Origin: Megalonaias nervosa
Taxonomy: Eukaryota; Mollusca; Bivalvia; Unionida; Unionidae
DNA: 64,000 bases
Direction of reading: 5' to 3'
NCBI GenBank assembly: GCA_016617855.1
Contig: JAECUM010004351.1
Span: 1-64,000, forward strand
This document shows, piece after piece, positions 1 through 12,085 of this stretch. Within the stretch, counting starts at the first letter, position 1. Each line of letters opens with the position of its first letter. Under the pieces are notes generated by a model that worked only from the letters and a program-made list of their open reading frames with translations, was not told where the DNA came from and ran no database searches. The translations under genes and the position numbers were made by a program.

Positions 1-28
1 TATATATATATATATATATATATATATT
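1..28. repeat. (TA)n microsatellite at window edge
   Basis: Pure TA dinucleotide run, cut by the window start, so its true length is unknown. Confidence 0.95.
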
Positions 29-870
29 AGGAATTAATCAGTCCATTTTCTATTATGTGCTTCATTTGGATTAATTATGTATGGTATAGTGGTCTTTTTG
101 AGCATTACACATCCCCCTTCCTCAATGTATCTACCCCTAGCCCATGCCTAAGACCACTGCAGAACTTTACAAACCAGTTCCCTAATCACATTAAAAGTCT
201 GAGATCACTCACTCAAACAATGTAGACATGACACTTGCACACATACATATACATGAATGGACATGATAACAAGTCCCAATGTTGGCCTTCAGCATGGAAA
301 GAACTCAAGATCGTATAGGAAAATAGCATATTTTATATGTATCTCCTTTCACCCTAGGCTATGCCGAAACTACCACACCCTGCCAGGATATGAATTAAAA
401 TTCAACAACAAGGTGAACATCATTTAGACATCATAGTGATCATATCCACCAACAACTGCAGACATTTATTTTACAAAATGTAGACAAAATAATAACATAA
501 AGACTACACACATGATATGATTTATAAATGTATGTACATAAATTGTACACAGTGGATATGATAACAATCAATTCATTTTCTTTTAAAGTGTGTATTGGGT
601 TGATAATTTTCATGAGTTTGTAATTTATTTTCAACAAACAAACTTGAAGTCAATAGAACAAAGCTGCAGCATCCCCACACTTTTTACAAAAACATATCTC
701 ACAACCAAACATTGTGAAATTAATTTTCTGAGTATCAGTTTTATGGTCTTGTAAAGAAATGTATGTGTCTCTGAGTATTTCAATCCATGGATTTGGGAAG
801 GGTCTTATTCTTTGCACAGAGGAATCATTGTTCATTGGGTCTTTGAATCTGTCGTTCATTGCAAACCTGA
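29..870. other. AT-rich non-coding stretch
   Basis: Only short ORFs are present, with no domain or codon pattern. I see nothing recognisable here. Confidence 0.5.
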
Positions 871-871
871 A

Positions 872-986
872 ATCCACAAAACCTGGTGTTCTGTTTATTT
901 TGGTACCCTACAAAACAACTTGCCATACAAATCCACAAAACTTGGTATCCTATGAAAATCGGTACCCTACAAAACAACTTGCCACA
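872..986 (+). repeat. Diverged tandem duplication, unit about 60 bp
   Basis: The phrases 'aatccacaaaac.tggt' and 'ggtaccctacaaaacaactt' each occur twice in the same order, showing a two-copy tandem repeat with modest divergence. Confidence 0.7.
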
Positions 987-1149
987 TGAAATACACAGGA
1001 GTTTTGTGAAATAGGGTCATAGTAGATACTGACTTGCAAAAACTGTACAGAGAATTCTTAAAAACAAAATTACCCATCATTTTTTGCTGTCCTTGTTTTT
1101 CATTATATGTAGTTAACAACAACATTTACAAAATTTAGTTTAAATGTCT

Positions 1150-1366
1150 GTAATTTTTCATGTAGCATTTCAAATGTTTCATACAATATTTATAATTATT
1201 GATACAGTATTTCTAATTTTTCATATAGTATATTTCTAATTTTTCATAAAGTATTTCTAATTTGTGATACAGTGCTTCTAATTTTTTATACAGTATATTT
1301 TTAATATTTCATACAGCATTTCTAATTTTTCATACAGCATTTCTAATTTTTCATACAGTGTCTCTA
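1150..1366 (+). repeat. Degenerate minisatellite, unit about 20-28 bp
   Basis: About nine variants of 'tttctaatttttcatacag(t/c)at' follow each other. Unit length varies and there is no open frame through the array. Confidence 0.8.
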
Positions 1367-1389
1367 ATTGTATATGTGCAACATCAATC

Positions 1390-4300
1390 CAGAAAAAAAT
1401 ATTTTTTTACTTTTATGTATGAAATTTTTCCTTTATATGTAAACTTTGCAAAATTTTATGTTGATAAATGAGCTAAACATTTCTTCAAATAAATTGTACA
1501 AATTTTCATTTGTGCATCTGAAAAAATAAAATAAAAAACCACATGTAACTTTACAGATAAATTATACAGTATTTCAATGATTAGCCACTATAGTTATGCT
1601 GCCTCTGATGGAGAGGAGAGGCTTCAGTATGTGCTAATGGCTATAATAACATACCCACAGGTGTCTGGTTACTTTCCTCCAATACAGATCCTCTCTCAGT
1701 GTTGAAACATTCTAGTGGAACTGCATTCATAGAAACCTGTGACCCACTGGCCATCACACTGTGAAACATTATTTCAACATATCACAACAGTACTGTGGAT
1801 GAATGTCTGCCTAAATGATGAAATGCAACTAAAGCAGTGACAAGTTAAAGACAGATAATATACTGGGTTTTTTTTGTTTTCAATACCCTAGATTACCAGA
1901 CAAATGTTTATCTTGTTATATGCAGTTTGTTCACTTTATCATGCTTTAATTGTAGACTTCATAATTAATCTCTCTGAGCCAATGAATGATCAGAATATTT
2001 CCTGAACATCTCAGAATGTTCAGCAGTAATACTGAATAGGGTTGCATAAACACTAAATAAACACAAAAAATTCTCAAAAGTCCCCTTTTTTTGACAATGT
2101 TTCACAAAATTTTCCAAAAATATCCCAAAGGAAAAAAGTATGATCTTATTGCTAATCTAGATTAACCATGTATCAAGCCTACAAAGTATGTACAAAATCA
2201 TGGAAGGAATGTTGCACACGTATTTATTGTTTATGTGAGTGAAATTCCATGACTATAATAATTCAATTAACCAAAAACTAAAGACAACACAGGGACATAA
2301 TAACAAACAATCCAAAAGAAAAACATGCAAATATCATTTGTAAATCATTACAGTAATCTGTATTGTGCAATCATAAAACCATCCATTGACTGCTGGTTTT
2401 GGAGATGCCAGTGTTTTTTTAGAGAAGTATTCTAAAACTTAGAATTGCTGGCAAGCAAAGTTTATGAATTTTGGCAACTTTAAACGTTGTACACTCATAT
2501 ATTACTATCCTATAATAATGCATCAGAATGGTGAAGTGATACTATCTACTCAACTATGTGACTACTGTTATGGGACATAACCATATAATACTAGCACTGG
2601 ACTGAAAGAATAAAGACAAGGTGTAACATTAAAATCTCATCTGTCATTGCCTTATCACAGGCAAAACTATTTGTCTCGGCAAGGAAAATATACACTATAA
2701 AGACTGGAAAATCCAAGAAACTGCCAGGTATCACTAATTTCCTTTTAATATGAAAATCAGATTCCCAGTGGTCAGTTGAGCTGTGCAACCAAAGGTACAG
2801 TAGAAGTAAATCTACCCTCAGGCTTGGTGACAGGTTGAAGTCAGCTCCATCTGCATCAGTGTTCTGTTGGAAATCAACTTGTATTTTCTATCTTTCCTAT
2901 CTTAATGGGATTTATTATTTTGCAGGAATCAGTACCAAAAGAAACTTTTCCCTCCACTGTGATTTTTTTTTGTGGTAATTTTATGACAGATGGCGACAAG
3001 GACAATTTCAGTCACAGGATCTTATTTGCTCTGGAGTTAACCTTGTTTTCAATTTTAAATATCAGAATAGGTACATGAAACAAATTATTGTTTAAAATTA
3101 GCACTTGTTTTTCATAATGTAATAAAAGTAAATAAATATTTTTTGCAGTGGTTTACAAGGAGCCATGGTATAGATCTATCATGATGCAAATGTAAAATTT
3201 CTCTTTTACCTCTAATTTTTACAAAACTTGTGTTTAAATATTCAAATATATTACACCAATACACTCACACATCGTCTGCCAAACAAAGAATATTGTTACT
3301 GTTGTTTCTTATATTAGTGATGAAATGTAAGAGCAGTGTAGTGTGAAAAGAATGCACCAAGAACAAGCCTCTCTGGCCCAATCATTTGCATAACAACTGG
3401 GAACTGGAGATACTTGGTGCACGAGACAATGTAATTTTCAATGCCATTTTTCTCGGGTTTCAATTAGTGAGTTTGCTGTCCTTATTCATACTGAAAAATG
3501 CATTCAGAATATCTTTATCTGTCATGAGAGATGGAAGTTAACAGAATGTGCAAAGTAATTCAAGAGTTGAGAAAAGTCCCTGTTGTTGTCATTGACCTGT
3601 ATTTGTTTTGGGGGTTGTTATTATAATACAGATAGTACAAGAGTAATATTGTACCATTAACTGTCTGTAGTATTTATTTACTTGGATACAGAGTTTGGTC
3701 TGAAGTACGTTCGACTATGATGTTTTCTCCCACCCCACTCCAATATTTAACACATATGCACACAGTAAATATAGTACTCCAAATTTAATGTTTTTAAGCA
3801 GTATTCAATTAAATGCAATCACTGTTCCCTGATGTAAACTCTGATTTAAAACGCACTGGTATTTTGAATTCAGAAATTGTTATAGGCGTACAATGTATAT
3901 GCACGATCTGTTGGTTTTTCTAAACAAAAACCGTATTATTTTCAACGAAATATGAACTCCTGGCCAGCATTCTGCTTCGTTTATCAGTTCATCAAGGTGT
4001 CCCCTAACAAAGCGTAATTTGAAATAAAACCTTCAAACACAAATTGTAAAAAATACGTTAATAATGACCTGTTGGTTTTTTTTCAACAAAAACTTTTGTA
4101 ATTTTTTTTTTTCTAAGTGGCGGGGAAGGGAGGGGGTAGTGGCTCGTCGTATAATTAAAGACGCATCACATATTTATCTTTTAGTGCTAAAAATATCCCG
4201 TGACCAGAATTGCGCCATGTTAGTGGAGAGTGTCCTAAACATATGGATTATTTACAATACATTTCAGGACTTTCCTATGTTGAAAAAAAGCCTGAAGCGA

Positions 4301-4930
4301 TGGGGACAAAATTAGCAAAATTACCTCCGATTATTCCTATGACCCGTTCTGACACCGAACCCTGTCTATCACACTATATAAGAAACATTACTTGTCTCTT
4401 ATAAAAAGCTGGCGAACAGAAGCGGATGGAGCTGGGGTTGGTAAATTACCTTTCTTATTAAAATCTAAATTTCATGGATAACAGAAACTCTAGCACGCAC
4501 CATTAAATCTCGCGTTACGGCAAGCTGTGGAATTTCCGATACACTATTTTTAGCAACCTATCAGATAATGCGTTGCGCTTCGTGTTAGGTATATTAGTTA
4601 TCAGGTCTCATCGGATAGTTTCGTATTTTGACACCTAATTTTTAAGGTAGAAGGCATGAACCTAATTATCATAGACCTAGCATTTATAAATTCACACAGA
4701 AGCTAAATCTGTAATGTGGTTTAGATTTACTTTGAGTTGGACTTGAAAATGGGTTGGCTTGTTTGATGACTGCCTGTCACAGTTAGACTAGCACTGGAGA
4801 TCAAATGCATAATTAGAGCTGCAAATGAACAGCCTACTTGGCTTACGTATTTACGTCTGTCTGCTACATCTAAAAATCTTGATGATTCAGGGGTGATGAA
4901 AAGTATGCTAATTTGTTATAGTACTAGTGA
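1390..4930. other. Non-coding host DNA, no gene seen
   Basis: AT-rich sequence with isolated short ORFs that show no domain, no plausible splice-site-bounded exon and no repeat structure that I could recognise. Confidence 0.5.
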
Positions 4931-5526
4931 ACTTTGTATTTACTTGTTCTCGGTGTTATATATCGGTGTACACACATGAATTGTGATTTGTTTTTGTTTG
5001 AATAGTAATTTGAGCAAAATAAAATATAATCGGAGCGATTTGGATACGAATTGTTTACTTTTTTCCTAGTTATAGCATTCGTCAATTGGTCGTACCATAT
5101 TGAATGACAGGTATCATAAACGGTTGATCATTCCGTTCCGGAACGGAGATAAAATCCTGAACGGGCGGTGTAAATGTCGGCGAATACTTTAGATTCTAAT
5201 CACTTTCATTCTGTGTATGTATTAGCCTACCACGATTAACTGATTAATATATCTGTCGAATCAAGTACGACTGACTGACGCCAGTACGCGAATTTACCTA
5301 TAAAAGAGGAATAAAAGTAAATACTTCATATCAAAATCACATAAATCATATTTTTTTTTTTGCATTATAATATTATTAAAACAAAACACAGATCATAATT
5401 TCTGCGTGTACATCGATATATACACCGAGAACATGTAAATACAAGTGTATTTCGTTGCGTACTTCGGTGTATTTCAGTTTTCAGTGTAACCCGTGTCGGC
5501 CTATTCTGCGCATGGATAATTCTGCG

Positions 5527-5570
5527 CAACGATACGTCATTTCTGTAAACATTGGATCACGTGTTGTTTT
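5527..5570 (+). promoter_or_regulatory. Copy 1 of an exact 44-bp repeat with CRE-, forkhead- and E-box-like sites
   Basis: The block contains TACGTCA (CRE-like), TGTAAACA (forkhead-like) and CACGTG (E-box) within 44 bp. It recurs without mismatch at 10672-10715. The motif names are established, but function here is inference. Confidence 0.4.
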
Positions 5571-5625
5571 CGGTTGAAAATCCAATTTGCATAAAGAAAG
5601 AATGATCGTCCTTTAATTAAGGAAA

Positions 5626-5844
5626 GTGATGTTTATAAAATGTATAAAAATATCCAACATTCTAACTGCATATGAAAATGTGATTTCTAAACGTCAACAT
5701 GAAAACGCACTCAACGACCTTGAACTTGAAATCCAGAAACACCTATTTAATATTTCTCTTTTAGAATCATACAAATACATACATTATTTAAAAGATAGAA
5801 ATCTTTACCTTAGAACATTACTGCATATTAATTCAAGTTTCTAA
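5626..5844 (+). CDS. Unrecognised 72-residue ORF inside the foldback
   Basis: ATG-initiated ORF about 55 bp downstream of the 44-bp promoter-like block. The product is K/N/L-rich and predicted mostly helical, with a leucine-rich stretch in its second half. No family is recognised. Its position between the inverted arms makes it either an element-encoded peptide or chance. Its AT-rich composition is no different from surrounding DNA. Confidence 0.2.
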   Translation: MMFIKCIKISNILTAYENVISKRQHENALNDLELEIQKHLFNISLLESYKYIHYLKDRNLYLRTLLHINSSF

Positions 5845-6654
5845 TTTTGCAAAATGCTGTCCGACACCTACTTTATCGTCTGCTATCCAACATGTCAACT
5901 TGCCTCTGCTGAAGAAATTCCCGTGTTTATAGTCAGTTTCTAAATTCAATAGTATTTTTTTTCATAAACGAGACGTTGTAAACAAATTACTTCCTATTCA
6001 TTGTTGTTTCTCGTCAAAATAATAGCTTATTTTTATCAAATGTTGAACTTTAACTAATTGTTTTTCTAGATCGGTTTGGTTTGCTTAACATATCTTGCCA
6101 TTTAGTGGCATTGTTACGTTGAATTTGGTAAAACCTGCTATAAACCGACCTAGTTCCTCAGTTGAAATGCTGACAGAAAAAGTCCAAAGTAATATATTTC
6201 ATTTCCACAGCCCGATGCATTAACATTACATCTTTTCAAAGCCATGTGCAGAATAGGCCGACATATCGCGAGTCATGAAAACACGGGGGTAGTATCCCGT
6301 GTGTCCAACATTTGCATTATTTTTACAGAATGTTCTTGTGACAATTGCCCCTTTTCAAATGGAAAACATTGCAGTATTTTATTATCGTCAATCGGTCGAA
6401 TTCGGTTTGCGTTTTGCGCCAATATTGGTGACGGAAACCTCAGATGCGCAGAAAAGCCCGACAGCGATGTACTAGAAACACCGAAATACACTGAAAAACC
6501 GAAATACGCCGAAATACACATGTATTTACATGTTCTCGGTGTATATATCGGTATACATGTAGGAACAAATGATTTGTTTTTGTTTGAATAATGATATAAA
6601 GGAAAATAAAATATGATTTATGTGATTTTGATTTGAATTAACTACTTTCTCCCT

Positions 6655-6712
6655 GGTCTGCGGCTCTCACCGGGGTTTTCCGTTTTCTTCCTCCACCAGT
6701 TATTCTGGCTGC
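6655..6712 (+). mobile_element. SINE 3'-domain fragment
   Basis: Contains 'cttcctccaccagttat' and 'ctggctgccatgta', the same conserved block seen in the fuller SINE copies at 29.9, 37.9 and 44.1 kb. The tRNA-like head is missing. Confidence 0.6.
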
Positions 6713-7159
6713 CATGTAAAGCCCACAGATGCTCGACGCGAACTTGATATTGAAAAAAAAGCAATAATGTGAAGGGGAAAAAAATCATATCGACTGACAA
6801 AATTGCCTCAGATTACCCCCATGATCCGTTATGATATAGGATCCTATCTATCATATTATAAGAGAGACAAGATAAGGGGTCCATCGAAAAATACCAAAAC
6901 CAACCCAAACCTTCGAAACACCCCAAACCATCTGAAATCCTGGAATCACCCCAAACGTTCTCGCTTCATATGAAGCAATAAAACAAAAAATACTATTTCT
7001 TATCTATAATTTACTGGAATTACGGTAAATCAACAATCGAAAAATTGCTTGGTCCATATTGTAATTATCGTCTCAGTCACGATTACAATAGTCTTTTTTT
7101 TTTCGTGTTCTTACCATTGTAATCAGCCGGTCATTTTCAAGACAACAATAGCCCGGGGA

Positions 7160-7497
7160 ATCAGTCTACATTGTTATGTATATTTAATTTGCGTCTACAT
7201 TGTTATGTATATTTAATTTGCATTGTTGGTTATATATAAAAGTTTTGTATATGCTGTGGGGAATGAAACACTGAATTAGTGGTTGATTTGTATTAAGTTT
7301 TATTCAGGACTTTAAATTACTAGGACTTGCGTCTGTAATTCTTGGATTATTTGGGGATGTAATTCGCAATACCGTAAGTTCTTCTTTTCTCATTTTCATT
7401 TTGTATTCTTGGGAAATAAATTATTTGTTAAATTTTACAAAGCTTGTTGCCTTTCACTCTTCTCTGTTACTTATTTTAAGAGCATAGACTCGTAACA
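7160..7497 (+). mobile_element. 3' part of a Gypsy-like 5' LTR
   Basis: The segment before gag ends in '..cgtaaca'. It shares with the solo LTR at 50.2-51.1 kb the block 'accgtaagt', then 'gggaaataaattattt', 'gttaaa' and 'tttacaaagcttgttg'. A TATA-like 'tatataaaag' lies near 7230. A 29-bp internal tandem repeat ('gtctacattgttatgtat') is present at 7162-7220. The sequence after it, 'gaaagttgggcgctcg', is where a primer-binding site would be. The 5' limit of the LTR could not be located, and no matching 3' LTR was seen. Confidence 0.6.
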
Positions 7498-7656
7498 GAA
7501 AGTTGGGCGCTCGTCCTTTGGATACAAATTTCGCTAAAACATCTCAGAAAACTTTTTGTTTTTGACATTTTGATTCACTTTGTTTTGGAATTTTCTATAT
7601 TCCAGGTATTATTTCACATTTTAGAAATCTTAAGTGAAACCAACAAGCTTTTTATA

Positions 7657-8047
7657 ATGTTTTCTAAAGTGGAGATCTTTATTTCAAATCCAACACAGGA
7701 ACAGTTAAACTTCTTGAAAAAAAGATGAATTGATTCAGCATGCCAGAAAATATTATCTTTCGGAGGCAAAAGCTTCTTTAACGAAGCAAGAAATAAAAAA
7801 TATTTTGGTCCAATATTTGGTGGAAAGGAGTGTTTTGGATAAAAGTGCTTTGGATTTGATTAGTGAGTCTGTATTAGACTCTAACATAAAAGTTAAGGAA
7901 TTAAAATTAAAATACAAGATGGAATTAGAGTTAAGAAAGCTTGAGCTTCAGAAAGAGAAAGAAGAAAAACAAATGCAGTTGGAGACAGAAGAAATAGAGA
8001 GGAAAGTGCAATTGGAGAAAGAGGAAAGAGAGAGGAAAATGCAATTG

Positions 8048-8117
<70 letters not shown>

Positions 8118-9190
8118 GTTACAGAAAGAAGAAAAACAAATCATATTGGAGAAAGAGGAGAAGCAATGCAATTAGATAAAGAGGAAAGAGAGGGGTAAAT
8201 GTAATTGGATGAAGAGGAGAGAGAGACAAATGCAGTTACAGACAGAAGAAAAACGAATGATATTGGAGAAAGAGGAGCGAGAGAAACAAAAGCAAATGCA
8301 ATTGGAGAAAGAGGAGCGAGAGAGGCAAATGCAAAGAGAAACTAAAAAGAAAGGGAGTATCAATTTAGATTAAAATAATTAGAGCTGGCAAGTGAAAAGC
8401 ACATTCCCACTTTACATACAAATTCAAGTTTTGATGTTACTAAGAATATTAGGTTAGTCTCCCCTTTTAGAGAAAAAGAAGTAGATAAATATCCTCATTT
8501 TGAAAAAATTGCTAAAAAGTTTGAAATGGCCAAGAGAGCATTGGACTCTATTATTACAAAGTGCACTTTTTAGCAAAGCCTGAGACATCTGTGCTTTCCT
8601 ATTAGTACAGCAAAGTGCTGACTATGATCTGGTTAAGGAATGTATCTTAAAGGGTTATAAGTTAGTCCCTGAGGCTTATCGACAAAAATTCAGGAACTAT
8701 AAAAAATGAGCTGGACAAACTAATGTTGAATTTGCAAGAGAAACAGAGCAGTGCTTTGATAGGTGGTGCTTAGCCAAGAAAGTTGATCAAGATTACGAAA
8801 ATCTAAGACAACTCGTATTCCTCGAAGAGTTCAAGAATTGTGTCCATAATGACGTTAAGACTTATCTTGATGAGCATAAGGTCGAAACTTTAGGAAAATG
8901 CTGCTCGTACTGCTGACAAGATATTCCTTAGCTCATAAAGTTTCTTTTGTTAGTAAGTCTTCCACTCAGTAATCTTCTGTTAAAAAAGTATTTCAGCCTA
9001 ATACGAGTCCTTCTAAATCTCAGTCTGACACAACTTTTAGAAATCAAGTTTCTGATAAGATTGATCAGAAGTCCTTGTCTCTTCCTACGTATACCTATTG
9101 CAGGAAGAAAGGACACTGTTATTTCTGATTGCTACAAATTGAAAAATAAACAACAGAATCAAGACAGACCCATTCCAAATTCACTATAAA
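7657..9190 (+). pseudogene. Decayed Gypsy-like LTR-retrotransposon gag
   Basis: From the ATG at 7657 the frame reads a gag-type N-terminus, then shifts in an A-run near 7718 into 'DELIQHARKYY', followed by a K/E-rich coiled coil. A pure GA run (8047-8113) lies inside the coiled coil and is read as alternating Glu-Arg. Further on, fragments in changing frames read 'VPEAYRQKFRNY' and 'FKNCVHNDVKTYLDEH', typical of the SCAN-like helical capsid region of Gypsy-type gag. A broken CCHC knuckle (YCRKKGH, then SDCYK) follows near 9095-9140. Stops and frameshifts are numerous, and no protease, RT or integrase follows. Family assignment rests on pattern only. Confidence 0.65.
8047..8113 (+). repeat. 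(GA)n microsatellite inside gag
   Basis: About 33 GA dinucleotides, uninterrupted, in the coiled-coil-coding part of the gag remnant. Confidence 0.95.
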
Positions 9191-9506
9191 TGGAAGTAGT
9201 TGTAAGAATACATATCAGTTTGATGGGTTTGGTGATTTGACTCTGGCGAAATACAACATATGTTGAAACTGAACAGACTGAGTATGTGCTAATCGTGAGT
9301 TTGACTTCTTCTGGGGCCATATTATGCCATGTGGACTCGCACAACAATTATATTTCCTATATGGTCACTGCATTTGTTTCATAATATTGAACTTTCCACT
9401 GTGTTCAGATCCTAATAAATGTACATGTTAATCGAAAATATCTTCAAAGATGAACTCATGGTAAAGTCCTTGTCAAAGGTTATCCAAATTATTATTTTTT
9501 TTAATT

Positions 9507-9507
9507 T

Positions 9508-9542
<35 letters not shown>

Positions 9543-9546
9543 TTTT

Positions 9547-9592
<46 letters not shown>
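9507..9592 (+). repeat. (TTTA)n followed by (GA)n
   Basis: A tetranucleotide TTTA array (about 9507-9544) is followed after a short T run by a GA array (9549-9592). ORFs spanning it are artefacts of the repeat. Confidence 0.9.
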
Positions 9593-9595
<3 letters not shown>

Positions 9596-10091
9596 TGTAA
9601 ACAAATCACCGTGCAATGGGTCACTCACATATTTCACTTCCGGATCAACATCAGTGCCTCTTTGGTGACTGTTCACTGTCGCCGAAATATACACAGACAA
9701 CCATATCATATTGCTCAATTTCTAAAAAATAAACAATTACCCTTTAAACAATACCAGAATGCCTAAATCGAACTGTCGTATCACCACCAAAATGAATGAG
9801 GATAATATACTCTTAAAATAGACTAGGTATTGTATTTGTACGTACTGAACCGGAAGTAATAATTGTGGCCTGATTCCATGTCTAAAAAGGGAGTCTTAAT
9901 ATAGTTCTCAATAGCAGCGACGATCGGGATATCGCTCGGTCATTTCCATCAGATCTCGAAATAACCCATGAAGTGGCAGTACGAATACACATCAGTTCCA
10001 TTTCTTTAGTGGTTTGCCGCAGGCACCATGTATGTTAAGACAGCAATACTCCAACTGTGGCGTTGTCTCCTTCCGCCGTCGTACTATTTAC

Positions 10092-10220
10092 GTGAATGAA
10101 AGACGATCGTTGCGGTAAAATGTATCCGAGTTTTCTTTCTCGACGTGACCGAAGAGGACGAGGAAATTCAGATTGCTCCATCATAGTAATATCATAGAAT
10201 TCCTGTTCTTTCCTACCCAT
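10092..10220 (-). CDS. Possible host first coding exon (weak)
   Basis: On the minus strand an ATG at 10220 opens 43 codons that are less AT-rich than the surroundings (R/E-rich, with 'LRSRRERKLGY'). The run ends exactly at a plausible splice donor, CAC|GTAAAT, at 10091/10092. No partner exon or family is recognised. Chance is a serious alternative. Confidence 0.2.
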
Positions 10221-10671
10221 GTTGCACCTGTCACAATTCTATGGTCTTAAACCAAGTAACATGAAAGAGCCAAACCAACAAATTTTATAACTGAAAACAA
10301 TAATTTATGTCCATAAAAGACAAAGTGAAAGAATTAAAGCTAACTTCCAGTACGATGAATGAAATCCTAAAATCCTAAATGTTCTATCAATTCCAACAGT
10401 TTCGAGCAATCCCAATGAGTTCCGAAGGTATTCGGAATGATAGTAATGTACTGATGTGTCAACAGTACAGAGAAAAAAAAAATCACTATATTATAATCAC
10501 AAAATGTGTTTATATGATTCCACAGTATATCCGTACAGTTATTATATATCCAAATCGTCTTTGAATGACTGTTAGAGTACTCTAGTTCCGACAAATGATT
10601 AAATTAAATAAATTCCTCTCAATGAATAACTCTTCCAAGACAGACAGTATTACTAAGAATGCCTAACTGCT

Positions 10672-10715
10672 CAACGATACGTCATTTCTGTAAACATTGG
10701 ATCACGTGTTGTTTT
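10672..10715 (+). promoter_or_regulatory. Copy 2 of the exact 44-bp repeat
   Basis: Identical to 5527-5570, beginning caacgatacgtcatttctg. Here it is followed by 'ttcgcgtattttcag' and then a GAA/GAT microsatellite instead of the foldback interior. Confidence 0.5.
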
Positions 10716-10756
10716 TTCGCGTATTTTCAGTAAAACCAAAAGCCAAAAGAAATTAT

Positions 10757-10813
10757 TGGAAGAAGAAGACGAAGAAGAAGAAGAAAAAGAAGATGATGAT
10801 GATGATTATGATG
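10757..10813 (+). repeat. Imperfect (GAA)n/(GAT)n microsatellite
   Basis: Trinucleotide run changing from GAA to GAT units. Confidence 0.9.
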
Positions 10814-11412
10814 ATGATAAAGTAAACTATGGTAACTGCAGCGCCTAAGCAAGACTCTGTCACATTGTTCTTAAAAGAGTAGTTGGCGTGTGTACTTTTT
10901 TAAATATTTAATGTCATATTGTGTATCTGCTTTTTACGGTTCAGCTAAAAAGTCCAATATGCGTGGGTTTTCATTCCAACATAGACTGACCAAACTATAT
11001 ATGGTATTCAAGGTACTACGTGTTATTAAGGTAACTGGAACACATGCACCTCTGACATAAAATGCGTATTGCGTTGCTTTTATAATTTTGGTTTGTTAAT
11101 TCGAGTGCAGATTGACTAATATATTTTTCATTTAAATATTTTTAGGATAAGCGATAAATGTGCATGTGGGTAGTAACGTACCACATTTGGGACAAATGAA
11201 AATTAACAGAACGCCGCAGGTTTACATTTGGGGTGAGGCAGTGGTATGGTGATAAACGGGAATTTAACATTACCCCTGCATTTGTATAGATGGATATGTT
11301 AAATAGTGATATGGACTTCAGCGGAGCTTGAGAAAGATAAGGATTTTTTTTCAAGTTTCGACCTATACTGAAAGTACTGCTACAGTTCCTAAACTCTCAC
11401 AATACAATGTAT
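10814..11412. other. Left flank of the Polinton, no gene seen
   Basis: Non-coding sequence up to the AGTAGT terminus. The 6 bp before the terminus (atgtat) do not match the 6 bp after the right terminus (attagt), so no clean target duplication is visible. Confidence 0.5.
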
Positions 11413-11585
11413 AGTAGTAATAGAAAACAAGGTTTCTATCTCAGAGACACCCTTCCCCTTCCAAAACCCTTCTACGTTAACATTTTGTCAGCTCAAAATA
11501 ATGACTTTCATATATTCTGACAAAATATGTTTTGTCGGGGTAAGGGGGTCTCTGATCTAGAAACAGCTTGTTTTCTATTACTACT
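11413..11585 (+). repeat. Left Polinton terminus, itself palindromic
   Basis: The first 19 bases (agtagtaatagaaaacaag) are repeated exactly as reverse complement at the inner edge of the same unit (11567-11585). The match continues imperfectly through the 'gtttct.tctcagagac' and 'gtctctgatctagaaac' blocks. The unit as a whole is the inverted counterpart of 27117-27301. Confidence 0.85.
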
Positions 11586-11592
11586 AACATGA

Positions 11593-12075
11593 TCATATTT
11601 TATGATAATCTTTTTCATACCTGCTGACTCTCATTGGTAGAATATCTGTTAACATACTGTCAATAATACGAAACTCGCGTATTAAATCGTCCATATCATA
11701 TTTTATACCTCGCAAATAAGATCGTATCTGATCAAGTAATTTTTTTATAAGTGATACTTGCTGTTTTGCAGGCATTTATTTTTAGTCTCAAGTCGAGGCT
11801 CAATTTTTTTTACATGCTGCTGCAAGAGAAATACCAACACCAGATATTATTAACAAAAACGGATTTAATGATGCGCCACTTAAAATTATACCAGAGCTAG
11901 TCATTAGCAGTGGTAAATATGATATTACTCGAAATATTCTACTGTAATACTTATAACATTGTTTTACACACCAGAGGTTTTTATGATAAAATTTGTAATA
12001 TTGCATTAGTGCGTCAACATCCTGTTTTGGAATTTCATTTGAAATATGACTGAAATCGATGATCTGTTTTTTCAT
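11593..12075 (-). pseudogene. Unknown Polinton membrane protein, frameshifted
   Basis: The ATG at 12075 opens a protein with a helical N-terminus (DVDALMQYYKFYHKNLWC) followed by two closely spaced hydrophobic segments (about residues 48-85, ending ISGVGISLAAA). The frame then stops at a poly-A run near 11802. A second open segment (to 11593) in another frame reads an aromatic/basic helical region (SYLRGIKYDMDD, ending RYEKDYHKI). Domain order suggests one gene with at least two frameshifts in A-runs (near 11802 and 11748). It lies about 10 bp downstream of the next gene on the same strand. Function is unknown. Hydrophobic proteins of this layout occur near the ends of related elements, but I cannot name a family. 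Confidence 0.6.
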
Positions 12076-12085
12076 TATACAATAT

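Larger units (their letters stand above)
4935..6632. mobile_element. Inverted-repeat (foldback) structure with three related arms
   Basis: Three copies of one sequence are present. Arm A (about 4935-5032, forward) and arm C (about 6480-6632, forward) share a 'tgttctcggtgt.atatatcggt' core followed by 'gatttgtttttgtttgaata' and an 'aaaataaaatat' end. Arm B (about 5326-5490) is the reverse complement of C, including the terminal 'atcaaaatcacataaatcat' and the central 'atatacaccgagaacatgt'. Inward of the arms, 'gcctattctgcgca' near 5497 and 'gcagaataggccgac' near 6247 extend the inverted match, so B and C form a foldback of roughly 1.3 kb. This could be a foldback or MITE-like transposon, or a rearranged TIR pair. 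No transposase is visible. Confidence 0.65.

Noticed and set aside
6244..6591. 115-codon ORF as a gene
   Set aside because: It runs straight into the inverted-repeat arm, has no recognisable domain and is paired with an antisense ORF of similar size.
7893..8363. Ser/Leu-rich minus-strand ORFs
   Set aside because: Shadows of the GA microsatellite and K/E-rich gag coiled coil.
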